Positions 1-8,473 of a stretch of 63,493 nucleotides of DNA are shown piece after piece. The DNA lies in the NCBI GenBank assembly GCA_035695045.1, contig DASSEX010000001.1, positions 1 through 63,493 of the forward strand. Reading direction: 5' to 3'. Source of the stretch: DASSKP01 sp035695045. Its GTDB lineage: Bacteria; Actinomycetota; Actinomycetes; JAFAQI01. Under the pieces are notes generated by a model that was not told the DNA's origin, made no database searches, and was given only the letters and a program-made list of their open reading frames with translations. The translations under genes were made by a program, and so were the position numbers. Numbering within the stretch: position 1 is the first letter of the stretch; every line of letters starts with the position of its first letter.

Positions 1-570
1 CAGCTCGGGCACGTCCGGCGGGATGTGCGCGCACAGTACGTCGACCCGACCGACGGCCGCGACCTTGGCGGCGTAGGTCTCGTCGTCGATCTCGTACGGC
101 GTCCGCATCGGGGTGCGCAGACCGCCGCCGACGAAGCCGAACCGGCGCCCGCCGATCTCCGTGGTCTCGCCGTCGAGCACGGTGATGCCCTCGCGGAGGT
201 GCTCCGAGTACAGGCCGGGGACGTCGACGTTGCCGTAGGTGACGTAGGCCGGCGTGGGCATGGCCGCGAACAGGTCGGAGTACTGACCGCGGATCGCCTC
301 CTCGATCGCCTCTCGCGGCGGCCGCCCGATCTGGGCCCACAGACCGGCCGAGAACTCGCGCGCCTCGTCGAAGCGCCGCTCCGTGCGCAGGCTGATGAGC
401 CGCTGTGCCGCGTCGGCCCCGAACATGTCGGCGAAGATGCCGCCGCCGGGGTCGTCGTAGTCGAGGAAGAGCACCAGGTCGCCGAGGCAGATCAGCGCGT
501 CGGCGCCGTCACCCGCCTTGGCCAGGGCGTCTGCGCGCGCGTGGACGTCGGAGACGACGTGCACCCGCAT
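1..570 (-). CDS. Calcineurin-like metallophosphoesterase (3' end outside window)
   Basis: Predicted binuclear-metal phosphoesterase; the substrate cannot be read from the sequence. The 190 visible residues start MRVHVVSDVH, giving metal ligands D8 and H10. D31 follows in the GDL motif, N114 in TYGNVD and H182 in CAHIPP, which is the usual order for the fold. The last GxH motif lies beyond the window edge, so the protein is cut here rather than broken. The ATG is fixed by a -10-like TACCTT ending six bases upstream, so the mRNA is probably leaderless. The next gene, on the same strand, ends 33 bases upstream. Family is certain; role is open. Confidence 0.85.
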   Translation of the reverse strand, partial: MRVHVVSDVHARADALAKAGDGADALICLGDLVLFLDYDDPGGGIFADMFGADAAQRLISLRTERRFDEAREFSAGLWAQIGRPPREAIEEAIRGQYSDLFAAMPTPAYVTYGNVDVPGLYSEHLREGITVLDGETTEIGGRRFGFVGGGLRTPMRTPYEIDDETYAAKVAAVGRVDVLCAHIPPDVPEL

Positions 571-582
571 GCAGGAAAGGTA
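571..582 (-). promoter_or_regulatory. Leaderless promoter of the metallophosphoesterase gene
   Basis: The hexamer TACCTT (bases 82 to 77 of block 501-600, minus strand) is followed by six bases and then the ATG. This is the spacing at which transcription would begin at the start codon. No Shine-Dalgarno sequence is present. Confidence 0.5.
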
Positions 583-603
583 ACCGGCGGCAGCGGCAAC
601 CGC

Positions 604-1194
604 TCAGAGGAACAGGCCGATGAGGCTGAGGACGGCGACGAGCGCGACGCAGATGAACAGGCCACCGCCCACCATCACCCACGCGCGCGAACCGGGGGAC
701 GCCGGCCGAAGGGGTCCGACCAAAGGCAGGTCGAGGACGGGTCCGGAGTCCGCGACGCTGGCCAGGAAGGCGGTCCCGCAATGAGGGCAGGCATCGTGCT
801 CCAGCGCCACTGACGCACCGCACGCGAGGCATGGCCAGGCCGCCGGCCCGCGCACTGCGTCCCGAGCGGCGGTGACGGGCGCGTCGAGCCGCGGGTCGGT
901 CAGGGGGTCGGTCAAGGGGTCGAGCAGGTCGACGGGCGAGCCCGACACGGATGCGGGCACCGGAGCCGCAGGCGCCGGAGCGGCCGGTGCCGGGGCGGTG
1001 GAGGCGGCGTGCCGGGCGCGGGACGAGGCGGCGTGGCGGCCGCCGCTGCGGGCGGGGGCCACCGGGTCGGCCTCGGGCGCCGACGGGCGCTCGGAGGCAG
1101 CCGCGGGAGCGCGCAGGTCGGTGTAGCAGAGCGTGCACCAGGGCGCGCCGTCTGCGAGGGCAGCGCCGCACGCGGGGCAACGAGCGGTCGTCAC
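604..1194 (-). CDS. Double zinc-ribbon protein with C-terminal membrane anchor
   Basis: Function unknown. About 196 residues: an N-terminal zinc ribbon (C6, C9, C20, C23), then a roughly 80-residue Ala/Pro-rich disordered linker, a second CxxC pair pair in WPCLACG and ACPHCG, and a single hydrophobic segment at the very C terminus (VMVGGGLFICVALVAVL). The layout suggests a cytoplasmic zinc-binding protein tethered to the membrane by its tail. I chose GTG at 1194 because the zinc ribbon follows immediately; a TTG at 1236 would add 14 residues. Neither start has a clear ribosome site. It is divergent from the acyl-CoA ligase gene. Confidence 0.6.
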   Translation of the reverse strand: MTTARCPACGAALADGAPWCTLCYTDLRAPAAASERPSAPEADPVAPARSGGRHAASSRARHAASTAPAPAAPAPAAPVPASVSGSPVDLLDPLTDPLTDPRLDAPVTAARDAVRGPAAWPCLACGASVALEHDACPHCGTAFLASVADSGPVLDLPLVGPLRPASPGSRAWVMVGGGLFICVALVAVLSLIGLFL

Positions 1195-1242
1195 GGGGTA
1201 TGTCTCGGCACGTCCGTCCCGTCCCTGAACGCCCAACCGGCC

Positions 1243-1271
1243 TTACGACCCGGCCCGCCGCTGGCTACGGT
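1243..1271 (+). promoter_or_regulatory. Putative promoter of the fadD15-like gene
   Basis: TTACGA (1243-1248), a 17-base spacer and TACGGT (1266-1271) fit a housekeeping sigma promoter. The expected start near 1278 gives a leader of about 30 bases carrying AGGAG before the GTG. Confidence 0.45.
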
Positions 1272-1307
1272 TAGTGACAGGACAGGGCTCACTCAGAGGA
1301 GAGATGC

Positions 1308-3128
1308 GTGCCCGGACAGCCCACGGCGGAGTACTCGGTGCCGGCCGACTTCGAACTCGCCCAGGACGCAAACCTCACCGACGGCGTGTTCGGGAACGCC
1401 TCGGACTACCCCGACACGGTGGTCTTCGACCGCAAGGTCGACGGCGCCTGGCAGCCGGTCACCGCCAAGACGTTCGCCGAGGAGGTCAAGGCGCTCGCCG
1501 CCGGCCTGATCGCGTCGGGCGTCCAGGCGGGCGACCGGGTCGCGCTGATGTCGGCCACCCGCTACGAGTGGACGCTGATCGACTACGCGATCTGGACCGC
1601 CGGCGCGGTCACGGTCCCGATCTACGAGACCTCCTCCGCGGAGCAGATCGAGTGGATCCTCTCCGACTCCGGCGCCGTGGCGATCTTCTACGAGACCGAC
1701 GCTCACAAGACGTCGTACGACGAGATCTCGTCCAAGGTCGGCGGCGTGAAGAACGCCTGGCGGATCGACGAGTCGACTCTCGACGGCATCATTGCCGCCG
1801 GCAAGAGCGTCGCCGAGGACGACATCGAGCAGCGCCGTCGGACGCTGTCGCTGGAGAGTCTCGCGACGATCATCTACACGTCCGGGACGACCGGGCGACC
1901 CAAGGGCTGCGAGCTCACCCACCGCAACTTCCTCTTCGACTCGACCTCGACGACCGAGGGGCTCGACGAGCTCTTCGGCCCGGACCAGTCCACGCTGCTG
2001 TTCCTGCCCCTGGCCCACGTCTTCGCGCGGATCATCCAGGTCGGGTGCGTGCAGAACCGCGTGCGGATGGGCCACACCGCAGACATCAAGAACCTGCTCG
2101 CCGACTTCGCCGCGTTCAAGCCGACGTTCATCCTGTCGGTGCCGCGGGTGTTCGAGAAGGTCTACAACCAGGCCAAGCAGAAGGCGCACGCCGACGGCAA
2201 GGGCGCGATCTTCGACCTGGCCGAACGGGTTGCGATCGGCTACAGCGAGTCGCTCGATGGCAACCCGTTGCAGCGGATCGCGCTCGAGGCGCCGCACCGC
2301 ATCTTCGACGCGCTGGTCTACTCCAAGCTGCGCGCGGCGCTCGGCGGCCAGGTGCAGGCGGCGATCTCCGGTGGCGCGCCTCTGGGAGCACGCCTCGGCC
2401 ACTTCTACCGTGGCATCGGCGTGCCGATCTACGAGGGCTACGGCCTGACGGAGACGACTGCCGGTGCGACGTGCAACCGGCCGGACGCGCAGAAGGTCGG
2501 CACGGTCGGACGGCCGATCCCCGGCGTCACCATCCGGATCGCCGACGACGGCGAGATCCTGCTGAAGGGCGACAACGTCTTCGTCGGCTACTACAACAAC
2601 GAAGAAGCGACGAAGGAAGCCCTCGAAGGCGATCGCTGGTTCCACACCGGCGACATCGGCGAGCTCGACAGCGACGGCTACCTGAGGATCACCGGCCGCA
2701 AGAAGGAGCTCATCGTCACCGCCGGCGGTAAGAACGTCGCCCCGGCCGTCCTCGAGGACCGGTTGCGCGCACACCCGTTGATCAGCCAGTGCATGGTCGT
2801 CGGTGACCAGAAGCCGTTCATCGCGTGCCTCGTCACGATCGACGAGGAGGCCTTCCCGGACTGGAAGTCGAAGAACGGCAAGCCCGCTGATGCGAGCGTC
2901 TCCGACCTCTCCGATGACGAGGACCTCCGCGCCGCCGTGCAGGCCGCGATCGACGACGCCAACAAGGCGGTGTCGAAGGCCGAGGCGATCAAGGCGTTCC
3001 GGATCGTCGAGGACGACTGGACGATCGAGACCGGGCATCTGACACCGTCGTTGAAGCTGAAGCGCAACGTGGTGCTGAAGGACCACGAGAAGGACATCCA
3101 GGCGCTCTACTCCTCGCCGAAGAAGTAA
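1308..3128 (+). CDS. fadD15: Long-chain fatty-acid-CoA ligase, FadD15-like
   Basis: ATP-dependent activation of fatty acids to acyl-CoA through an acyl-AMP. The 606-residue protein carries the AMP-binding P-loop (IIYTSGTTGRPKGCE, about 188-202), the YEGYGLTETT motif near 375, and the C-terminal hinge with HTGDIGELDSDGY and GRKKELIVTAGGKN. The block CGxxPKG-to-RVFEKVYN and the sentence-like ETSSAEQ, SGGAPLGARLGHFYRG and LRAHPLISQ segments match my memory of M. tuberculosis FadD15 (Rv2187) closely. GTG is chosen because AGGAGAG lies a few bases upstream. An ABC transporter follows after 10 bases and may be co-transcribed. Confidence 0.9.
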   Translation: MPGQPTAEYSVPADFELAQDANLTDGVFGNASDYPDTVVFDRKVDGAWQPVTAKTFAEEVKALAAGLIASGVQAGDRVALMSATRYEWTLIDYAIWTAGAVTVPIYETSSAEQIEWILSDSGAVAIFYETDAHKTSYDEISSKVGGVKNAWRIDESTLDGIIAAGKSVAEDDIEQRRRTLSLESLATIIYTSGTTGRPKGCELTHRNFLFDSTSTTEGLDELFGPDQSTLLFLPLAHVFARIIQVGCVQNRVRMGHTADIKNLLADFAAFKPTFILSVPRVFEKVYNQAKQKAHADGKGAIFDLAERVAIGYSESLDGNPLQRIALEAPHRIFDALVYSKLRAALGGQVQAAISGGAPLGARLGHFYRGIGVPIYEGYGLTETTAGATCNRPDAQKVGTVGRPIPGVTIRIADDGEILLKGDNVFVGYYNNEEATKEALEGDRWFHTGDIGELDSDGYLRITGRKKELIVTAGGKNVAPAVLEDRLRAHPLISQCMVVGDQKPFIACLVTIDEEAFPDWKSKNGKPADASVSDLSDDEDLRAAVQAAIDDANKAVSKAEAIKAFRIVEDDWTIETGHLTPSLKLKRNVVLKDHEKDIQALYSSPKK

Positions 3129-3138
3129 CGTCGGCTGC

Positions 3139-3849
3139 GTGGCAGCGGTCGTTGAGGTCCGGGCGCTGCGGATCGCGTTCGGTCCCGTCGTCGCGGTCGA
3201 CGGGCTCGACCTCACCGTGCCCGCAGGCGCCGCCGTCGCCCTCGTCGGACGCAACGGCGCGGGCAAGTCGACGACATTGCGCGCCGTCGCCGGTGTCGTG
3301 CCGCCGAGCTCCGGCGAGGTCCTCGTGGCGGGAGTCTCTGTCGCGGCGGATCCCGTCGGTGCCCGGGCGAAGGTCGGCTACTGCCCCGATGTGGGTGGGC
3401 TGATCCCTCGGGCGACGCCCTGGGAGCACCTGCAGCTCGCCGCACGGCTGCGCGGACTCGCGGACGGCACGTGGGAGCAGCGCGCAGAGGACCTGCTCGA
3501 CCGGTTCGAGCTGCGCGACGCAGCCGACCGGGTGACCTCCGGCTTCTCCCACGGCATGGGCCGGCGCATGTCCGTCGTCCTCGCCGCGTTTCCCGAACCC
3601 GACGCGCTGCTGCTGGACGAACCGTTCGACGGCGTCGACCCGCTCGGTGTCGACGCGACCCTGTCTCTCATCGCCGAGGCACGGCTGCGCGGGTCGGCTG
3701 TCATCGTCTCCACCCATCTGCTCCCCCTCGCCGTCCAGGCCAGCGAAGAGGTCCTGGTCCTGCGACAAGGACGCGTCGTCAACGCGTCGCCCGCTGCCGA
3801 GATGGCCGGTGAGCAGGGAGCCGAGCGCTACCGGTCGCTGCTCTCATGA
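3139..3849 (+). CDS. ABC transporter ATP-binding protein
   Basis: ATPase subunit of a membrane exporter; cargo unknown. 236 residues with Walker A GRNGAGKST (about 37-45), a Q-loop region near 84, a signature segment where canonical LSGGQ is replaced by FSHGMGRR (about 136-143), Walker B ALLLDEP (about 156-162), and the H-loop in STHLLPLAV. The altered signature is common in the CcmA-like class that pairs with one large permease. The stop overlaps the permease start as ATGA, so the two are translationally coupled. Start is GTG, only 10 bases after the ligase stop. Confidence 0.9.
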   Translation: MAAVVEVRALRIAFGPVVAVDGLDLTVPAGAAVALVGRNGAGKSTTLRAVAGVVPPSSGEVLVAGVSVAADPVGARAKVGYCPDVGGLIPRATPWEHLQLAARLRGLADGTWEQRAEDLLDRFELRDAADRVTSGFSHGMGRRMSVVLAAFPEPDALLLDEPFDGVDPLGVDATLSLIAEARLRGSAVIVSTHLLPLAVQASEEVLVLRQGRVVNASPAAEMAGEQGAERYRSLLS

Positions 3850-5351
3850 GCAGCAGCTGGGCTCAGCTGCGCGCCCTGGTGGGGCTCCGGTGGCGGATGG
3901 TCCGGTCACGACGACAGCGCGTGGGTCTGTTGGTCCTCAGCCTCCTCGCCGTGCTGCTGGTGGTGGCGTCCGTCGCGGGAGGACGGTTGTTGCCGCAGCG
4001 GACGGCGTTCGACACGCTTCTTCTCACACCGACGGCGCTGCTGATCTACGGGGGGCTGAGCATCGTCGGTCCGCTTACCGCCGGCGGAGGCAACGAGCTG
4101 TTCCCCGCCGATCAGCTCGTTCCGCATCCGGTCCGACCGGCAACGATGTTCAGTGCGTCGCTGCTGCTCGCTCCACTGAACTTCGCCTGGGTCGGTCAGA
4201 CGACGGCACTGTTCGCCTTGACGGCCTACGTCGTCCCCTCGTCGGCAGGGCTGCCAGCAGCGTTCGCTGTCACCGTGGCGTACGTCGTCGCGGCGACGAC
4301 CGTCGGACAGGCGGTCGCCTGGGCAGTCGCCGGCGCGAGGCAGACCCGCGCCGGCCGCCGGCTGGTGTGGACCCTCGTCGCTGCCGTCGTCGCCGTCGTA
4401 CTGGTGGTCCTTCGACTGGGCATCACCCACGTCCTGGACCGCGCGCCGACCCGATCGGTGCTCCTCGCGATGCTCGCCGGCTCGCGCGGCGCCTACACGC
4501 GCTGGTCGACGATGCTGCTCGCTCTCGCGGCGGTCGCGATCGCCGGCCTGTTCGCCGGCGTCTGGTCGACGTCGTACGCATTGCGACGGCCGCCCGGTCT
4601 GGCCGCGGAGCGCGTCGCCCGCACGGTCGTCCGCCGGTCGCCGCCGAGGAGTGTGTGGCACCAGCTGCGGCGCATGGACCGCGCCGCGGTGTGGCGCGCG
4701 CCGGCATTGCGAAGAGGCGTGCTCGTGATGGGCGGCCTTCCCGGGCTCGTGACGGCGGTCGCAGGCGTCGACTGGGCGACGCTCGGCCTGGCAGCCGGCC
4801 TCGTCACCGCGGGCGCCGGACTCTTGTTCGGCGTCAACGTGTTCTGCCTCGACGGCCCGGGCGCGCTGTGGCTCGGCTCGGTCCCGTTGCGGCCGGCCAG
4901 CCATCTGTGGGCCAAGACAGCGGCGATCGCCGAGATCTGCGTCGTCTCGAGCTCGATCGCTCTGGCCGCGGGCGCGGTGCGAGCCGAGGGCAGCGCCACG
5001 GCCGCCGCCGTCGTCGCGGCGGTGTGTGCGGTCGTCTCGTGCAGCGCAGCGGTGACCGCGACCTGCCTGCGGATGTCGCTCAAGGGCCCCTACCGCGCCG
5101 ACCTGCGCGACTCTCGCGACACCCCCGCACCGCCCGGAGCGATGGCGGTCCGCTCGGCGCAGCTCGCGGTGCAGACGACCGTGCTCGCTCTGGTCGTGTC
5201 ATCGCTCGGCCGGACCGGTCGTCCGCTGGCGCCGATCCTGTTCACCTTCGCGGTGCTGGCCCTCTCGGGCCGATCCGTGCTCAAATCGGGGCGAATCTAC
5301 GCGCAACCAACCACAAGGGCGTTCGTGCTGGTAACGGTGGCGACCGGCTGA
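3846..5351 (+). CDS. ABC transporter permease
   Basis: Membrane partner of the preceding ATPase. 501 residues with about ten to twelve hydrophobic segments, the first after MSSSWAQLRALVGLRWRMV, and a basic cytoplasmic loop between about 255 and 300 (RRPPGLAAERVARTVVRR). No substrate-specific motif was recognised. ATG overlaps the ATPase stop by four bases. The stop codon lies in the left arm of a strong inverted repeat (5349-5383), so the operon probably ends here. Confidence 0.8.
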   Translation: MSSSWAQLRALVGLRWRMVRSRRQRVGLLVLSLLAVLLVVASVAGGRLLPQRTAFDTLLLTPTALLIYGGLSIVGPLTAGGGNELFPADQLVPHPVRPATMFSASLLLAPLNFAWVGQTTALFALTAYVVPSSAGLPAAFAVTVAYVVAATTVGQAVAWAVAGARQTRAGRRLVWTLVAAVVAVVLVVLRLGITHVLDRAPTRSVLLAMLAGSRGAYTRWSTMLLALAAVAIAGLFAGVWSTSYALRRPPGLAAERVARTVVRRSPPRSVWHQLRRMDRAAVWRAPALRRGVLVMGGLPGLVTAVAGVDWATLGLAAGLVTAGAGLLFGVNVFCLDGPGALWLGSVPLRPASHLWAKTAAIAEICVVSSSIALAAGAVRAEGSATAAAVVAAVCAVVSCSAAVTATCLRMSLKGPYRADLRDSRDTPAPPGAMAVRSAQLAVQTTVLALVVSSLGRTGRPLAPILFTFAVLALSGRSVLKSGRIYAQPTTRAFVLVTVATG

Positions 5352-5383
5352 CCTCAACCTTTCGGACGAGAAGGATGAGGTCA
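5349..5383 (+). terminator. Stem-loop at the end of the fadD15-ABC operon
   Basis: TGACCTCAACCTT pairs with AAGGATGAGGTCA (12 of 13 pairs, 9-base loop TCGGACGAG). The left arm contains the permease stop codon. No U-run follows, so it may protect the 3' end rather than terminate on its own. The rest of 5352-5512 shows no gene. Confidence 0.5.
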
Positions 5384-5512
5384 ATGGGCGGTGCCGTAGG
5401 CCCCCACGGCGTGTCATCGTCACTAAAGGCCGGACAGGCGCGGCGCGAAGCGGGACCATTCGGATCTGCCGAACGCTCCGCCCAGCGTCTTCGGTGAAGA
5501 TCAGGGGGACAC

Positions 5513-5989
5513 GTGCACGACCCGGGGAGGGCTACCGGCTGGCGTCGAGACGACGGCGCAGCCGCGGTCGAGTTCGCCCTCGTCTCGGTCCTGCTGTTCC
5601 TCCTGCTGTTCGGCATCATCGAGTTCGGTATCGGTTTCTTCACCCAGCAGGGCGCCGCTGCCGGCGCTCGTGAGGCGGCACGACGCGCCGTTGTCGGCAA
5701 GGTCACGAGCTGCGCCAACCTCACGACGATCGCCAAGAACGCGGCAGGTTCGGCCGGGAGCTTCTTCGACGCAGTCACGCTGACGACAGTGGACGACAAC
5801 GGAGCGGGCAATACGCCGAACGGGACAGTGGGGGACGTCGGCGACGACGTCCAGGTGACAATCAAGTACCACGTCGCGCTTCCACTCGTCAGCGCGCTCG
5901 TGCCGGGCGTGCCGAGCAGCCTGGCCAACCTCACGCAGACAGGGACTGCTCGTATAGAGGCCCAAGGAAGCGTGACGTCGTGTCCATGA
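5513..5989 (+). CDS. tadE: TadE-like pilus assembly pseudopilin
   Basis: Predicted minor pilin of the Tad/Flp system. 158 residues: a short basic N terminus, then DDGAAAVEFALVSVLLF, a TadE prepilin-like signature followed by one membrane segment (about 17-40), then an extracytoplasmic domain. The tail has two VTSC motifs, so a disulfide is plausible. GTG is supported by GGGGGAC just upstream. It is the first gene of the tad operon, and its end overlaps the next gene by 10 bases. Confidence 0.8.
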   Translation: MHDPGRATGWRRDDGAAAVEFALVSVLLFLLLFGIIEFGIGFFTQQGAAAGAREAARRAVVGKVTSCANLTTIAKNAAGSAGSFFDAVTLTTVDDNGAGNTPNGTVGDVGDDVQVTIKYHVALPLVSALVPGVPSSLANLTQTGTARIEAQGSVTSCP

Positions 5990-7683
5990 TGCGACTCGCC
6001 CGCCGTGCCGAGGGGGGTGACCACGGCGCCGTCGCGGTCATCGTGGCTATCTGCGCGATCGTCCTGTTCGGCGTCGCCGCTATGGCCGTTGACCTGGGCA
6101 ACGGCTGGTCGCGCAAGCGGAGCGCGCAAACCGACGCCGACTTCGCAGCACTCGCGGGTGCAGCCTTCCTGCCGGACACGGCGACGGCGATCAGCAAGGC
6201 GTACGACTACCTCAACACGAACCTTCCGCGCGACGACGCGGGCGCAACGGTCGGTCCACTCAGCAACTACTCGGACGGTGTGCAGAGCAACGGCGAGATC
6301 ACCGTCTCGGCCAACAACCAGCAGATCACCGTCTGGGTCCCGCGTCGGCGGGTGAACTTCGGCCTCGCCGGAGCGATCGGTTTCAACGCACTGACCGTCA
6401 ACGCGACGGCGACCGCCGCGGTCAAGAGCCCTGCCAAGCTCCTGCCATTCTTCCTGGACACAACCTGCGACCGCGGCTCGCAGATCCTGAAGGACGGCAA
6501 CACCGCACCGAACCTGTTCCCCGCCGACTCGCCGCACAACGCACAGCAGCCGACCATCACCTCAGCGGTCGTCGTCCCAGATCCGATCCCGGCTGCTACG
6601 GGTGGGCAGATCACCATCGTCGGCACCAAGCTCGACCCTGCTTCGGTGGTCGTCTGGTACACGAACGGCAACTTGCACAGTCAGGGCACCGTGCTGCCCA
6701 CTCCCCCGGCCACCACCACCACACTCACCGCGACGGTGCCTCCGAACCTCCTGTCCGGCACCTGGTACGTGCAGGTCGCGACCACTGCCGGCGGGTTCAG
6801 CAACGACAACCCGGCGCAGGCCCCGACCTTCACGGTCACGAACGCCAACTGCGGCGCGAGCAGCACCGGTGACTTCGGCATCATCGACAGCCCGCGCAAG
6901 CCGCCGCCGTCCAACCTGAGCCAGTCGCAGGACCTCGACTTCAACCTCGCCCTGGGTATCGACCACGGAATCCAGTGCTTCCCGGCTATCGCGGGGACCT
7001 GCGCCACGGGGATCAACATCCTCCCGCCTCCGGGGGACAAGAGCTGTCAGGTGACACCGCAGATACCCCAGCCCGGCGGGATCTTCGACAACGACCCGAC
7101 CCGCGACGACGCCAACTGCCTGGCGACAGCCGGAGGCACCGGCGCCGCGGCAACGACGCAGGGACTGATCACGGGCGGCAACGACGCCGGCGTGTCGTTC
7201 ACCGGACGCCTTCAGGGTGCGGCGTCACCCGGGTGCAGCGGGCCGCCCGGAGGGCAGAACCCGACGTCGCTCACCGTCAGCGGCACGACGTACTCGATCA
7301 ACAACGATGTCCTCAGCTGCTTCCTCGAGCCGGGCAAGTCGTTGCAGGACCTGACCAACTTCTCGAACACGGGCGTGCTCAGTTCAGCCATAGCCGACTC
7401 GCCGCGCTTCTTCATCGTGCCAGTGCTCGACGAGACGCAGCCGCCGCAGAACAACGGGTTCGTTCCGATCGTCGACTTCCGTGGGGTCTTCCTCACGGAC
7501 GAGACGCCGGGCTCCGCCGCGTCGCCGACGAACGGCATCACGTTGACGAACAGCGGTCAGAAGATCAGCCAGCTGACCGTCTACGTGTTCAGCCTCAACG
7601 CCCTGCCCGTCTCCCTCGCCAACACCGGCGGGACCCTGCCCTATCTGGGCTTCGGCCCCAAAGTCCCCGTGCTCATCAACTGA
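5980..7683 (+). CDS. TadG-like pilus assembly protein with IPT/TIG-like domain
   Basis: Membrane-anchored protein of the Tad cluster. 567 residues: GDHGAVAVIVAICAIVLFGVAAMAVDLG is replaced here by its key features, an N-terminal TadE/G-like transmembrane helix at about 15-35 ending in AVDLGNGW, then a region with DADFAALAGAA typical of TadG-like proteins. Residues about 188-285 form a proline- and threonine-rich beta domain (ITIVGTKLDPASVVVWY, then TLTATVPPNLLSGTWYVQV) that reads as an IPT/TIG fold. The remainder contains several Cys. Most mass lies outside the cell, so it could be a pilus-associated surface protein. GTG overlaps tadE. Confidence 0.75.
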   Translation: MSMMRLARRAEGGDHGAVAVIVAICAIVLFGVAAMAVDLGNGWSRKRSAQTDADFAALAGAAFLPDTATAISKAYDYLNTNLPRDDAGATVGPLSNYSDGVQSNGEITVSANNQQITVWVPRRRVNFGLAGAIGFNALTVNATATAAVKSPAKLLPFFLDTTCDRGSQILKDGNTAPNLFPADSPHNAQQPTITSAVVVPDPIPAATGGQITIVGTKLDPASVVVWYTNGNLHSQGTVLPTPPATTTTLTATVPPNLLSGTWYVQVATTAGGFSNDNPAQAPTFTVTNANCGASSTGDFGIIDSPRKPPPSNLSQSQDLDFNLALGIDHGIQCFPAIAGTCATGINILPPPGDKSCQVTPQIPQPGGIFDNDPTRDDANCLATAGGTGAAATTQGLITGGNDAGVSFTGRLQGAASPGCSGPPGGQNPTSLTVSGTTYSINNDVLSCFLEPGKSLQDLTNFSNTGVLSSAIADSPRFFIVPVLDETQPPQNNGFVPIVDFRGVFLTDETPGSAASPTNGITLTNSGQKISQLTVYVFSLNALPVSLANTGGTLPYLGFGPKVPVLIN

Positions 7684-7717
7684 CCGCCAGACCTGCTACC
7701 GAAATCACGGAGAATCA

Positions 7718-8458
7718 ATGACACGCCGCACGCTTCTGTTGCTCGCTGCCCTGGTCGTGGCAGCGGTCGGCACTGGCCTCATCTTCGTCTACGTCCACAA
7801 CATCAACAACCGGGCGCTCGCGGACCAGAAGCCGCAGCAGATCCTGATCGCGAAGACGGAGATCCCCGCCGGCACGTCCGTGCAGGACGCCGCCAGCAAG
7901 GGCGCGTTCCAGCAGGTCGACATGGCGAAGAAGTACGTCGCCACGGGCGCGCTCAGCGACACCACGCCAATCGCCGACCAGGTCGCCCTGGCGCCGATCT
8001 ACCCGGGACAGCAGGTGCTCTCGCAGATGTTCGGGGCTCCGGGTTCGACGAGCGCACTGCCGATCCCGACAAGCGACATGGCGATCAGCGTCCAGCTGAC
8101 GGATCCAGCACGCGTCGCCGGCTTCGTGGAGCCGGGCAGCTCGGTCGCGATCTTTGCGACGGTCAACCCCAGCTCGGGCGGTACGACCACGCAGACGACG
8201 CAGCTGCTCCTGCCCCGGGTCCAGGTCATCGCCGTCGGCCCGACGACGACGACGTCGCAGACGACGACCAACACCCAGACGGGCCAGACCAACACCGAGC
8301 AGATCTCGAGAGCGATCCTGACGCTTGCCGTGACGCAGCAGCAGGCGCAGCAGGTCATCTTCGCTCAGGGCCAGGGGCAGCTCTACTTCGCTCTGCTGAC
8401 CGCGAACTCGAAGGTGGCCACCGGCAAGGGCACCGACGCCCGCAACCTGTTCGGCTGA
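7718..8458 (+). CDS. cpaB: CpaB/RcpC-like pilus assembly protein (SAF domain)
   Basis: Periplasm- or wall-facing Tad component. 246 residues: one N-terminal membrane segment (about 4-25), a SAF-type domain at about 42-105 (ILIAKTEIPAGTSVQDA), a central RcpC-like domain with VQLTDPARVAGFVEPGS, and a Thr/Gln-rich stretch near 165-190. GGAGA sits six bases before the ATG. It lies 34 bases after the TadG-like gene and 15 before cpaE. In Gram-negatives CpaB acts with a secretin; no secretin is present here, as expected for an actinobacterium. Confidence 0.8.
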   Translation: MTRRTLLLLAALVVAAVGTGLIFVYVHNINNRALADQKPQQILIAKTEIPAGTSVQDAASKGAFQQVDMAKKYVATGALSDTTPIADQVALAPIYPGQQVLSQMFGAPGSTSALPIPTSDMAISVQLTDPARVAGFVEPGSSVAIFATVNPSSGGTTTQTTQLLLPRVQVIAVGPTTTTSQTTTNTQTGQTNTEQISRAILTLAVTQQQAQQVIFAQGQGQLYFALLTANSKVATGKGTDARNLFG

Positions 8459-8473
8459 GGCGGAGACACCTTC

